DNA of 64,000 bases from Pomphorhynchus laevis (Eukaryota > Acanthocephala > Palaeacanthocephala > Echinorhynchida > Pomphorhynchidae), in the NCBI GenBank assembly GCA_012934845.2, contig WNNJ02003771.1:1-64000 (forward strand), in the 5' to 3' direction. Position 1 is the first letter of the stretch; every line of letters starts with the position of its first letter. A program made the position numbers and the translations under genes. Positions 10,990 to 21,424 of this stretch are shown in pieces. The notes beneath the pieces are model-generated. The model worked only from the letters and a program-made list of their open reading frames with translations, searched no databases and was not told the DNA's origin.

Positions 10990-11249
10990 TCTTCGCCTTT
11001 TGAAATTTGACTTATCCGAGATTCGAGCTGTCGCAAATATATATAATATAATTTGTTGTTACACCTGCCCTGGGACACTCACTGGTGTACTCATAAATAT
11101 ATCACTATGTTTTCCTCATGAAGAGGCATAAACACCAGGCAGCATTCTATATATCCTCATCAGACTAAGAAATAGAACCGAATTATTCTTGCATTATTCA
11201 AAGTCGCTACGTATGCCCAGTCATCCTATGTGTGACGACAAACTTCACA
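10990..11249. other. PLE 3' non-coding region between hammerhead motifs
   Basis: Non-coding sequence between two hammerhead motifs. A further lone CTGATGAG lies on the minus strand at about 11163-11157, without a convincing stem II or GAAA partner. Nothing else was recognised. Confidence 0.4.
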
Positions 11250-11291
11250 ACGGTATACGCGTTTCGCTCTAACAGAGCTCATCAGTACCGT
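11250..11291 (-). ncRNA. Complete type I hammerhead ribozyme motif
   Basis: Minus strand, 5' to 3': ACGGTA (stem I), CTGATGA (core), GCTCT-GTT-AGAGC (5-bp stem II, 3-nt loop), GAA (core), ACGCGT (self-complementary minimal stem III bounded by A15.1 and U16.1), A (cleavage position 17), TACCGT (stem I, 6/6 pairs). All conserved core positions of the family are present. Very short stem III is a known trait of hammerheads in Penelope-like elements, where dimers are thought to be the active form. It lies 320 bp downstream of the GIY-YIG domain of the minus-strand PLE at 11613-13965. Self-cleavage is inferred. Confidence 0.88.
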
Positions 11292-11483
11292 GACTTCTAT
11301 AATCATCTATAGACACCTTAACACACGCTTAAACAGTGTTTAAAGCTCGAAAAACAGAACTACCCTTAATCTGAATCAATATATATCTTGAGGTTCTCTC
11401 AACAACCCTCTGGGATCCTCAAATGAGGATACGGCACAATAGTTGCTACTCATTGAAGGGAAAAAACCAGAGACAGCTGCATA

Positions 11484-11540
11484 GTATTCTTTTGAAACGT
11501 TTCGCTCTATTCGAGAGCTTCTTCAGTCAATCTAGAATAC
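11484..11540 (-). ncRNA. Hammerhead-type motif, PLE copy 2 tail (CUGAAGA form)
   Basis: Minus strand: CTGAAGA, extra A, GCTCT-CGAAT-AGAGC (5-bp stem II), GAAACGTTTC. GTATTCT upstream pairs with AGAATAC downstream as the outer part of stem I, leaving an internal loop. CUGAAGA fits the CUGANGA consensus because position 7 is free. It starts about 70 bp after the GIY-YIG stop, so it belongs to that element's 3' untranslated region. The one-base insertion before stem II is shared with the other CUGAAGA motifs in the window. Confidence 0.65.
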
Positions 11541-11612
11541 ACAAACATATGAATAAAATATAATAATCAAAGAAATACAGCAACACATGAGATAATCTCA
11601 TGTTATGTCCGT

Positions 11613-12114
11613 TCAGATAAACAGTGTTTCTTCATTGCAGCCATAAGGGCGTTCCGTGTGCATTTTACCGATTAAGCGCTGTTCCATAATGATACGTTTT
11701 GCATAGCATGCCACTCCGCCGCAGTATATGGTGTATTCGAAACACTCTGTGGTGCCATGTGTTAACGTGTGGGATATTATTCCATCAGCCATGTTCCCGA
11801 ACTTCAGCTGTGACCGACGAAGATTGAGTCTACGTGCGAGAGACCTCGAGGTTTGCCCTACATATTGCGCGTTGCATTGTTGACAAGATCCTACATATAT
11901 CACCCCAACTGTCTTGCAGGTATTATCCCTTTTCACCATAAATTTCTCTCCTGTTTGGCTTGAGACAATTGCGTTCGTATCCTTTATGAAGGGGCATGTT
12001 TTGCAGCGACCATCACCGCATTGGCAACATCCTTTCACTATTTTCCCTTTATGGCTCGAATTGATGACCTCACCAATAGTGATGACAATTTGTTGGGCGC
12101 GCGAAAGTCTATAA
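11613..12114 (-). pseudogene. PLE copy 2: GIY-YIG endonuclease with Cys-rich linker
   Basis: This frame carries CCQCGDGRCKTCPFI, the Cys-rich linker between RT and nuclease; GVIYVGSCQQCNAQYVGQTS, the GIY-YIG core with the inserted CxxC; RSLARRLNLRRSQLKFG; and ISHTLTHG, the conserved His region. The domain appears complete and is open for 141 codons (12038-11613). It is the C-terminal part of a polyprotein whose RT lies at 12625-13965. Its Cys-rich form differs clearly from copy 3 at 9880, so at least two PLE lineages are present. Confidence 0.88.
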
Positions 12115-12624
12115 GCGGCTTAATCATGTCCGGCGATATCTCACTTAGCAATGTATTTATTTATTTCTTCAGCGAGGCTAAGTGAGGATGGTACTCCGTC
12201 ACTAATTGAGGTTTTATTGTCTTATCTCTCGCATGTGTGTTAAGTGCATTTGATCTAGGTATCCTTCTCACCGCCTCTATCTGTCGTCTAATCACGTCAC
12301 GGCGATACCCTCTCTTCTCAAATTGCGCTATTAGCTCTTTTATACTTCTTTCAAAGTCTGTTGGCCATGTACAAGCGCGCTTTATTCTACGTGCCTAGTT
12401 GTATATGATGTGACGTTTGAGGGATTGTGGATGATAGCTGTTTACGTGTAGATACATCGGCAATGCTTCGGGTTTCCGATAAAACTTCGCACCATAGATT
12501 TACCTTTTCGAAACACCGTCAGGTCAAGAAAGTTGACTGCGACACCATGTTGAAAAGTGAGCTGTAGAGGGGCTACTTTATTAAACGCTGCCTGGAAGTT
12601 TATAAGTGTGTTGTCGTCTCCGGG
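12115..12624 (-). pseudogene. PLE copy 2: RT thumb and linker, frameshifted
   Basis: No long frame is open here, but short minus-strand stretches match the order expected between RT palm and nuclease. RACTWPTDFERSIKELIAQF and EKRGYRRDVIRRQIEAVRRI occupy about 12395-12260, and LAEEINKYIA lies near 12165. These are the basic thumb/linker helices of PLE RTs. Several frameshifts and stops separate them, so the element is dead. Confidence 0.65.
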
Positions 12625-13284
12625 TCACACAAAGAAGATGTCGTCAATGTATCTTACAAAACACAAGGGCTGTACTTCACTGTCTGCCAACCATAGCTTT
12701 TCTAACATACCCATGTATATGATCGCAAGAGTAGGAGCAAATGGTGTTCCCATGACTGTTCTTTCCTTTTGTAAATAGAAGCCATTTGCAAACGTCAGGA
12801 GATTATTCTCCAATATTATCTTAGATGATTTTAATATAAAATCTTTCTTGGCTTGGGAATAAGATGACATCTCAAGTATTTGTGTTATGGCTTCTAGTGC
12901 ACCTAGAGTGGGATTATTAGTGTACAGACATGTTACATCAGCTGTAACCAAAATCGCATTTTCTGACCAAGCCTTACGTTCTCTTTCAACTCTGGATGAA
13001 TTCAATTGAAGAATTGAGATGTGCTGGTACGAACTTCAGTAGCGGCTTCAGAAGTGAATGCACATGTCGCCCTGTCGGTGTTCCCAGACATAACACTATT
13101 GGCCTACCTACATATGGGCGTTTTGCCTTGTGGACTTTTGGTAGCATATCAAATGTACCAAAACGTGGATGTTTGTAGAATAAACGTTCTGCGTCTGTGG
13201 CCGATATAGCTCTTTTGAAACGAACTCATCTAAAAATGATTTTACTGCCTCATTGCTTACCACTAGGGCGGTCTCACTAACTTG
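12625..13284 (-). pseudogene. PLE copy 2: RT fingers and palm
   Basis: The intact part (13005-12625) reads AILVTADVTCLYTNNPTLGA, the PLE palm motif with the first catalytic Asp; then FANGFYLQKERTVMGTPFAP, the VMGTP.AP box; and CFVRYIDDIFF, an intact DD active site. The adjoining segment to 13284 is in other frames and reads VKSFLDEFVSKELYRPQTQN followed by a fingers region. RT catalytic residues survive in this copy although the reading frame does not. Confidence 0.85.
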
Positions 13285-13965
13285 CTAGTAGACTGAAGTC
13301 TTTAGTTGGAGCTCTGCCTCTCTACAATATTCTCCTTCGCACCACAAAACCGGCTGCAGTCCCTTATAAGCTCTTCGGATGACAATGCCCATCCTTGTTC
13401 CCAATGTTTTAATCGCTTTGATCATAGAAGCTTTAACATTTGATACTGGCCTGGCCGAAGAGACGGTAATAAACTCGGCAAAAATTCGTCGGCCAAACAA
13501 GTTCGCCTTCATTATGTCCTGCTCATTGCCTCCACTAAATAGACTTTTAGACAATGCCTTCACTTGTGTGGCAACCGAATATCTATCTACAGCATTGGGG
13601 GTAAGAGCAAAATTCAGGCCCATCCCTAAAACTTCTTTTTCAGCCGTTGATACTTCAATATGTGAAGATTTCTCTACCTCGAATGATACATTTCCCTTCG
13701 ACCTAACGACATTGTATCTGTTAACATCGTTATTGTACAACACTGCGTCATGTCGTTGACGATGAAAGCGCCTAGTTGGCTTATATCCGATATCTCTAAA
13801 TTCTTCTACCGTTATTTGAGCATTCAATCTACGAAGTTTCCTTATCTTAGTTCTCACCAGTGTATCATAATACATTTCATCGATTTTCTGGTCTGAACGA
13901 TTAAATGTGATTCCGTAGAATTTGAGAAGGATCTGGGCGAGCTTAAGTACCATGATATTTTTCAT
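13285..13965 (-). pseudogene. PLE copy 2: N-terminal domain
   Basis: A 226-codon open frame starts MKNIMVLKLAQILLKFYGIT. It ends in the segment that precedes the RT of PLEs, with VLGMGLNFALTPN (the GL.F...P box that opens the RT region). It has no predicted enzymatic role of its own. Length and order fit a full-length PLE polyprotein from 13965 to 11613, broken only by frameshifts. The ATG chosen is the first in frame. An antisense frame over the same bases (13379-13759) is a shadow. Confidence 0.8.
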
Positions 13966-14384
13966 ATTTCAATTTATTGCAAATAAATTCATGTGATAAA
14001 ATCTACACATATGTGACTTGCAGTATCGTAGAGCCCGTATGGAGATCTCATTCTGCAAATAGCAGTGAGGATTATTCCCTACTGATGAGTCGTAATAACG
14101 ACGTAACGAAACTCATCGTTTTTGTCTGTTTCGCTTTTTGCATCTACAACAATGAAATATGAAAAATCTGACAAACATTTAATTTTAATTTATAATTTTG
14201 CCGATGATAGTATGAAGATTGAGCATTAAATAGAAACACACTATTGTAAGGCATACCAAGTATTAAATATCGTTTTGTGAAATTAAAAAATAAAACGCGT
14301 GGCTACGCTGAACAAACATGGCTCGCTTATTTCCTACTTGGTGTATTTAAATTAGTATAAAATGAATGCTGTATGTATCTTAAA

Positions 14385-14600
14385 TAGTTGATAATTATCC
14401 ATTATTGATAATTATTGGAGCTGTATCAAAGAATAGAGGAAATTATTTTTAATATTTTGCTAACTTCTGCTAGCATCTTCAGAAAATCACCTGTAATTTT
14501 CTGAAGATTCTAACAAAAGTTAGCGGAATATCAAAAATGATTTCCTCTTTTCTTTAATTCAGCTCCAATAATTATCTACTGTATGTAACTTTATATTTAT
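14385..14600. repeat. Foldback repeat with a hammerhead-like motif in each arm
   Basis: Two arms of roughly 80 nt are inverted around 14490. Left: ATTATTGGAGCTG, AGAGGAAAT, GCTAACTTC, AGCATCTTCAG. Right: CTGAAGATTCTAAC, GTTAGC, GATTTCCTCTTTTC, CAGCTCCAATAAT. Each arm contains the CUGAAGA / stem II / GAAA layout, on the minus strand at 14451-14490 and the plus strand at 14500-14531. In both, the G12-A13-A14 box is damaged (CAAA and GGAA). The same family occurs at 38703-39140. It resembles an inverted pair of PLE tails. Confidence 0.65.
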
Positions 14601-15061
14601 CTGATGTTTCGTTCACTATATTGATTTCTCCTAGTTACATCTAATATTTATTCTAATACATGGTATATTATCTATTAATCGGTACATAAAATTTCTGAAT
14701 TATACAAATTCTTGAATTATACAAAGTGAATTATAGAAAATATTAAGATTAACATGTTTGTATATTTAAATATAACATATAAGCTCAGTTAACTGATTTA
14801 CTTCTATTCAGATAAACAATTTAAATAACGTTAAAATCGATCAATAAACTTGTTATTCACTTTTCTGAAATTGTACACAGACTAGTGAACAAAATGTTAA
14901 CTGGATCAAATAATTCTAGAATTATTCACTTACTATACCCGATAGTATTATTATAAGTACGGCTTTTTAATTAAATTAAATTATTAATAATGTACAAAAA
15001 ACGTAACCCTCAGATGAGCCGTAATGCTTAATAGAATTGTAAATAATACATGAAAAACTGG
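14601..15061. other. AT-rich stretch, nothing recognised
   Basis: No coding frame or shared repeat was found. Confidence 0.4.
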
Positions 15062-15860
15062 TTATCGTTCTTTGGTTGAAAAAATCCGTCTTCCACGGAT
15101 CAACCGTGCCGCGCGAATGCAAGCAAATGATGCACGCGCAAGTTCAAAAGACAACTTCTTTATCTTAGTAACAATGTCTGAGTAAGTTGAAGTGTTTCTC
15201 TGAGAAATCGCAGTTGTGATAATCTTGATAAGTTTTCTAGTATAACAGCCAAACAACAGTAGATAAAATAACACATCGAAAAATGTCCGCTCAAATCTTG
15301 ATCCCCCAGCCCATACAGGAAATGTCCAATCGTGCATTCGAATCTAGAGTCGTTGTTGTTGATACCATCAAAAATCCCGTCAGCACTAGAGATAATGTTA
15401 GTTCAATTTCCACACAAGGAAATAATTATGAAATGATGCTCGTTATTAAATTACGAATCGAGTCATGACGGATCGTATGAAGCTCGCCTTTCTTGCAACT
15501 CATAGTGTGTGGCTTATCTAAACTTGCACCGCACTTGCACAAGTTGTTGACTAAATCTACTGGAATCCATCCATATCGAGTACAAATAGCATATGTAAAC
15601 TCACGAGGAGACAATCGGAAATTGTAGATTGGTAACGGTAACGCAACCAATCAGGAGGACGCCGTCCCGGTAAATATGCGCAAGGGAGTTAGCAATGTTA
15701 GAGTCCGTTAACATGGGTAATTGCTTCAGTTTATTGTGGAAAGAGGAGATTATATCAGATGTAAGGCGGCGTAGTGGAATTTCTTGAATGTTGCGAATCT
15801 CATTTACTCCCACATAAGTTTCGTAGGTTTCGCACATCGTGAGCTGTAATAGTCTAAGGA
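15062..15860 (-). pseudogene. Family E retroelement: CCHC and nuclease-like C-terminus
   Basis: Minus-strand frames give, in order: LRRLTSDIISSFHNKLKQLP (thumb, 15837-15660); NLCKCGASLDKPHTMSC, a Cx1Cx7Hx4C knuckle, followed by KKGELHTIRHDSIRNLI; then a frame (15337-15062) with HDWTFPVWAGGSRFERTFFD and KIKKLSFELARASFACIRA. In RLE-type LINEs a CCHC knuckle followed by a PD-(D/E)XK-like nuclease does the target cutting. The D...FFDV pattern would be its catalytic region, but the first Pro-Asp is altered. Frameshifts break it. Clade assignment is uncertain. Confidence 0.65.
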
Positions 15861-17020
15861 AGCTGTAAACGTCGGATCATATACTCTTAATCTCCCTAAC
15901 TTTATCGGCATGGTGATAATTAGGTTCTAATTATCATCTACCTTTTACCTTAATAGGTCTGGAAATAATTTGTTCTTTATCATCAATTTAAGTTGGATCA
16001 ATTCGAGCTCTTTGCATAAAATAACGCGAGTATAGTAGATTCATTTCATATGAACAGATTTAATGACGCCCACATATGTGATATCGTAATCAATTTCGCC
16101 CACTTGACATGGTCGCTTGATTGTAGCCAATCACTTAGTGATCTTCAAATGTGTGAAGGCCGAGACATATGCTGGGGTTCCAATGAGAATACCAAAATCT
16201 CGATGCCATATAAAGTCGTATTAATATTAATACTAGAAAGTAATTCCTTGATTATTAATACGTGAGCTAACAGCTGGGTTTTACATTCGTTTACGAAATA
16301 ACAATTATCCGGTGATGTTTGTTAAAATGTCCCAAACACACATGAGATCATTGATAGTACTTACAAAACTCCCATAATCTTCGAACCATCTTTGGATTAC
16401 GTTCGGTACAAATATACGAATTTTGTTAATAATAGGTAGAAATGCCATTGAAAATCCGGCCATAGCGAAATGATCACCCTGGGTAAACCCTTCAGAGGAC
16501 ACAATACAATTACCACCGAAAACCATTTAATCTGGGGAAGCGTCTATATTTTAAAGAGCGCAAAGTAATATAGAACAAATTAATTCAATATTGAGAAGTG
16601 CAACCTTTTTATTTATTCGATTAAACTCATTATACGCATTAGCAGCCAACAGGCAAACATTCGGATATGAGTTATACATTTTTTATAATGAATGAATAAC
16701 AAAGTGCATACCACTCTTCTGGAAGGTAGCTAGCTGATTAAGTTCAGCAACATCTTGTATGTTAAATTTAATTATATTTGAGATTGTCTTGCATGTTATT
16801 CTCCTCAAAACATTACAAACATTAATTTGCCTTGCACCATGCCGACTTGTTGCAAGTCGGCGTGCAACAAAAGCATCTAACGTTTCCGATAGAATTCGAT
16901 CGATGGACAGCCCGTATGGCAAAATTTGCGAGCGATTTTGCAATATCACGAAAGCTGGATCTTGATTTGTAAGCATACATTGCCATGCAATCTAGTCAAG
17001 TCCTGATGGACCCGCACGTT
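15861..17020 (-). pseudogene. Family E retroelement: reverse transcriptase
   Basis: Minus strand, in order: INVCNVLRRITCKTISNIIK (fingers, ...VLRRI..K), ATFQKSGMHFVIHSL, ANAYNEFNRINKKVALLNIE (palm block with Asn where most RTs have Asp), SSEGFTQGDHFAMAGFSMAF (the TQGDP.AMA box, degraded), and RWFEDYGSFVSTINDLMCVW, where functional relatives have WFADDAS. The active-site ADD is changed to EDY. The TQGD box is unlike the PQGS box of the other LINEs in the window, so this is a separate lineage. It is missing sequence or is scrambled between 15860 and 16300. Confidence 0.72.
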
Positions 17021-17560
17021 CTTTGGTCCTTTTGCATGCACGAGTAATGTCACTTTAATTTATGCTTGCAAATCGCGATGGATGGTGCAATGACATATTC
17101 GGAAATGGTTTACTTAGCATTACGCTAGGTACACCATTTTTGGCCTGTTGATGAAGATAATTGAGTATATCTTTAACTGACATTCCATTTACCATATTAT
17201 CTAGTGAATGTACACCTAAATCGTTTTTTTTTCATCCAGAAGTCGCATTGTTGAACTTACTTTCCCTCTTACCATCAACCGTTGATACACGAATTTCTAG
17301 TCTCTTAAGCACGATTTACTAACTTTATGCATAACACAGCTTTGTAGATATTGCGCTTCCTCAAATAATTGCTTGAATTTATTTTGGTTCCAGAGTAACA
17401 GTCGTCGTTAAAGCACTTTGCGTATAAATGTGAATTTGTGATTCTAATAATAAGGAATTTCTTAAATAAATAACTAACAACCACTAAAAAATAACGAAAA
17501 GAGACATTAGAAAAAACAACTGAAGTTCAGATAAGACAAATCATAACAGCATTGAGTCTT
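17021..17560. other. Possible N-terminal remnant of family E; otherwise blank
   Basis: This stretch lies upstream (minus strand) of the family E RT. Short conceptual pieces may continue the element, but no motif is clear enough to call. Confidence 0.3.
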
Positions 17561-17572
17561 CATAATGATGTC

Positions 17573-17835
17573 ACGGCCTCAGGTCCAGCGGGATCTGAGC
17601 CTCCAGCCAATCTAACACGCCGCTCTCCGACTGAACCATCAGGAGTTTTTAACCCTCCCCGAAGAGTCCAATCGAGGCGGACTATGCTCGGTAATCGCGA
17701 GATAAGGAGCTTGAGATACCTTAGTCTTGTCTCTGAAGAGCGTCCTATCGAAAAGAAGACTAATCCCGAGATATCCCAAGTACCCTGGTGGAGCACTTGG
17801 GTTTTCTTATTCAACAAAAGATGCTGAGCCCGCAT
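17573..17835 (-). pseudogene. Family A LINE copy 2: 3' end only
   Basis: A short 5'-truncated copy in the minus orientation. The frame 17901-17560 includes MRAQHLLLNKKTQVLHQGTW, DISGLVFFSIGRSSETRLRY and LKLLISRLPSIVRLDW, matching the last 90 or so residues of copy 1. It ends in the family 3' hairpin at 17573-17605. At 17836-17840 it meets copy 3, which runs the other way, so the two truncated 5' ends abut. Confidence 0.82.
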
Positions 17836-17837
17836 CG

Positions 17838-18600
17838 AAGAAGCGATGTGTCTTGCAGACTCTAAGTGTAACACATACTTGGGACACAACTTAATATTCA
17901 CAATGCTGGAATCCGACTCATTAACCTACCACCACTGCAGCATCTGTCATTAGTGGGGGCGCTGGGCAAGCAAATGCAAGAGTCCGCAAACATGCGGGGT
18001 ATGTGGATATGCCGACAAACATTAGAAATGCCTTCTAAAACCGAAGTGCTCAAACTGTAGTGGAGACCACCCAGCGTGGTCTCGCAAATGCAAAGCATTT
18101 GAAGAGTACCAGCTGAGGCATAAAAAAAGCAAGCAATCAAATAACCTACGCTCAAGCCTCTGAACCGACAATGATGGACAACAGTCCAAGTAACAATATA
18201 AATGTCATGGATACGTCTAATTATGTGGATTGTTGGATCCAAGCGGCAATGATACAAGTAGAGAAAATGATTAAAGATTCGATAAGTAACTTTTTCCAAG
18301 CCATGACCCTTCCTATTATGACTAAGCCGAACATCAACAGGAAACCCTCGAACAAGAGGACTGGACCAATACAAACAGTTGCAGCTTTAAAGCTGGTAAG
18401 AATATACGTGCACTGGGTTGTGGTCGATCCTGGCACTATAAAGGGAAATGAAGATATTGGCTGTGGGCAAATGACTCAACCTAGTTCAGCTGGGTGTGAG
18501 AAGGAAACATTCTCACCTATAGTTTCGACTATGGCGAGGCATCCCACTCCAGCTAACTTAACTCAATGCAAAGTAATCGAGACCGTTTTTTACTGAATAT
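17838..18600 (+). pseudogene. Family A LINE copy 3: ORF1 with zinc knuckles
   Basis: Plus strand. EEAMCLADSKCNTYLGHNLI is the segment before the knuckles in copy 4. It is followed by HHCSICHKWGRWASKCKSPQ, TCGVCGYADKH, a stop, then KCSNCSGDHPAWSRKCKAFE and the Lys-rich tail EYQLRHKKSKQSN. These are three CCHC-type knuckles of an RNA-binding gag-like protein. A second frame (18171-18596) covers the downstream acidic/coiled region with FFQAMTLPIMTKP. The N-terminal half is missing because the copy is truncated at 17838. Frameshifts are present. Confidence 0.75.
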
Positions 18601-19340
18601 TCTTCAGTGGAATTCGGAAGGTGCTTCCGCTCTTAGCCTTCTATCAGGTATATATGCAGATGTTATAGTCCTTTAGGAGACGCGGTCTATCCGGCTCCCT
18701 CAGGACCTTACTCGATTTATCCCTAAGCACATCTACACCATCTTTACTCCGTACATACCCCTCACTCTCCTTAATCTCAAGAACTTTTAACCCTGGTAAA
18801 GAGCTCCTTAAGATCATCCCTCTTACTAAACTATTCCTGTCCAACCCTGTCTTGTTTAATTATATCACTTTGTAAGAACGGTAAACGCATCAGCTTAGCA
18901 AATATCTATATACGGCCGGGAGAATTCACAAAAACCGTGATCTCCTCGATCGCATATTAGGTAGCGGTTATTACATGTTACTTGGTGACTTCAGTGACAA
19001 AACTAATCGTTGGATTAATGCAGCAATCTCAGAGCAAGGAATGACTATCTTATCCACAAACCACCGTCCCCCACCTTTCATTGCTCTATAATTAATTCTC
19101 TCCTCGACATTTTACTGCTACATAAGATGTGATTGTTGAAACCCATCTGCATAGAGCGCTCGCGCCAACAACAGACCACCTCTCATGACTTAATTTGTTG
19201 GCGGATAGAGGAAAATACGTTGCTTAGAAGAAGATTTTACTTTGATACCATCAGAGCGGCCTTTTTTCAGGCAGCTATCCAACTCTTCCCAGAATTGGTA
19301 ATGACAGTTTAACCGAATTAAATGCCTACCTCTCTTCGCA
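18601..19340 (+). pseudogene. Family A LINE copy 3: AP-like endonuclease
   Basis: Plus strand, broken by stops. ILQWNSEGASALSLLSG is the domain start, with the conserved Asn. IVL, a stop where copy 4 has Gln, then ETRS is the catalytic Glu block. NIYIRPG-like sequence near 18905 and LGDFSDKTNRW at 18982-19015 (the GDF box, with D replaced downstream) follow, and a degraded C-terminus ends at about 19240. It follows ORF1 and precedes the RT linker, as in copy 4. It is clearly non-functional. Confidence 0.72.
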
Positions 19341-20912
19341 AGCTACCGCGTTACTCTCGACTACCTATAGAGATCGTATATATAATCCCACTCTGACATA
19401 ACTCAAGGTCCTAGCTAAAATACTACACCTTCCTAATCTATCTGTTTCCGTCAGATATGTCCTCTCGAATGAATACTGGATCACTAGATATAGGTTCCAG
19501 CTGAGCAGAAATATGGCAAGCATTGCTCCCCTTAACCATTTTCCGTCTTTATTTTGGAACATATTCAAGAAGGATAAGTTTGCCTGTTGGAAGTATAGAG
19601 CATTAGGTTGGATTAGTAGTATAGGCCTTGATAAAGTTTTAGAGGAGTAACTATCCCAACATAATTATGAAGCCACTCAATCACCCCAACCAATCCAGCC
19701 TTGGTACGCGCCACTCTCTAATCGTGTCTGTCAGCTTATGACAGACATTCAGATAAATGAGGTCGCCATTATAATGCTATTAGCCTCCCCATCCGACATT
19801 GCTGGCATAAATATCAGCCGTCGGCTATTTTTACCGAAAAAGAAATCGATTACATGTCCTAAAGATCTGCAGCCCATTTCGATTCAAAACTCCCCAATCT
19901 CCATTTTCGAAAAAGCGCTTGCGCGTAAAATCTGCGACCATGTAAGTAGGCGAATTGTAATCTCATCAGGTTTTCATAGGTACGTAAAAGATCGCCTAGT
20001 CCATTCAGCATTAAGTGAAGTGCATCAGTTGGGTAGGGAGAATAGTCATTAACTCGCAGTGACTGTTTCCTTTGACTTTTCTGCTGCATTTAACCGCGTC
20101 TCCATTCCTTCTGTTATCTTTTCTCTCAGATCCCTCGGGTTGCTTGCGAGAATTGTTGATAGGTGAAGATATTGCTGTACACCAAGCGATTCTTCTATGA
20201 AGACGACCCTGATGAGCGTCAGCTCTACCCTATTACGGGTGTGCCTCAAGGTTTCGTACTTTTTCCAATCTTGTATCTTGCTGCCTCCATTAAACTTGTT
20301 AAAAAATTTAAAGTGATTAACATCTTGTGGTATACGTTGATGATAGCACAGCCCTGTTATCTGTAACAGGTGCAACGATGTAGTCTCGGACATCAGCCGT
20401 TTCTTTTTAAGATTAAAAGACCAGTTAACCAAATCAAATCTTATTTTAAACTCCTCGAAACGCAGGTGGCCGTTTTTCATTTCGCACCTGCCACCAAGAA
20501 AAAATTGAAGAGACTAGCAGTCTCAGCTCTATCTTCTATATTTACTAATCAACCACTGCCTACCTTCACAAGTCGAGTAAGATACTTCGAGTTCACCATT
20601 ACGTTGAACTGGTCAGCGAAAGCTGATTTGGATAGACTCAAACGTATTCTGAAGAGAGCTAGGTGGGCCCTGAAACGTGTTCAAAACTGGTCGCTGAATG
20701 CGAAAACCCAAGTTCGCCTCTGGAATACTTGGGCTATCTCGGGATTCTCCAGAGCAAAGACTAAGGTTTCTCGAGCTTCACATCTCACGATAACCGAGCA
20801 AAGTCCACCTCGATTTGATTCAACGGGGGTGAAACCCCCGGGTGGTTCAATCGGAGGGCTGTGTGTTGGATTAACTGGAGGGCTCAAATTCCGCTGGACC
20901 TGAGGCCGTAAT
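19341..20912 (+). pseudogene. Family A LINE copy 3: RT to 3' end
   Basis: Frames shift several times. In order: ILHLPNLSVSVRYVLSNEYW (linker, about 19415), AGINISRRLFLPKKKSITCP (19802), KDLQPISIQNSPISIFEKAL, FDFSAAFN (20075; catalytic Asp region with an F/N change), PITGVPQGFVLFPILY (20230; PQGS changed to PQGF), YVDDSTALL (about 20330), and NWSAKADLDRLKRILKRARW (20610). The gene is dead but easily recognised. The 3' hairpin is at 20885-20910. Confidence 0.83.
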
Positions 20913-21420
20913 ATATATGGATAGTTAAAATTGATCTCTTTTTGACTTAATGACCTACATGTTTTTTTCTTGCTTCCTCACGGTTGTTTCAACTTTATAG
21001 ATTTTTATCGGTTATATAGTTTTTAAGAAAGTCTCTATTATTAGTATAGAATGAAGCCAATTTTAGAATTATCTAGTTGTTAGTTAAACTTTTCGGAATA
21101 GCAATTAAATTAGGTTTCCACTAAATTACGGTGTTGTAATTCTCAGGGGATGATGCTCTTTGGTTTCCATTTCTATGTATTGTATAATTGGACGAAACAG
21201 AAATACCATTCTTGTTTTAGGGCAAACCCGCTTATGGTACGCTTTTATTGCCGTGAGAGTTAGATGCTGTAGGGGTCCAGTCTTAAAAGATTTCAAGCAT
21301 GATTGCGGTATACTTGAAAGGTTGCAACAATTAGGAGCCAAACATTTAATGAATAGTTTCCAATCGCGGGCGCATTTACAAGACTGACACAATGTGGCAG
21401 GGATGTTGCAAGTACAGCAT
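20913..21420. other. Unrecognised; moderately GC-richer block 21126-21392
   Basis: Frames on both strands stay open over 21126-21392; the minus-strand frame is Cys-rich (CQSCKCARDWKLFIKC). Neither frame is recognised. Composition is less AT-rich than the flanks, so a decayed exon or an unidentified element is possible. Confidence 0.3.
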
Positions 21421-21424
21421 TTTA

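Noticed and set aside
11100-11165. CTGATGAG on the minus strand at 11163-11157
   Set aside because: No stem II with an adjacent GAAA box could be found.
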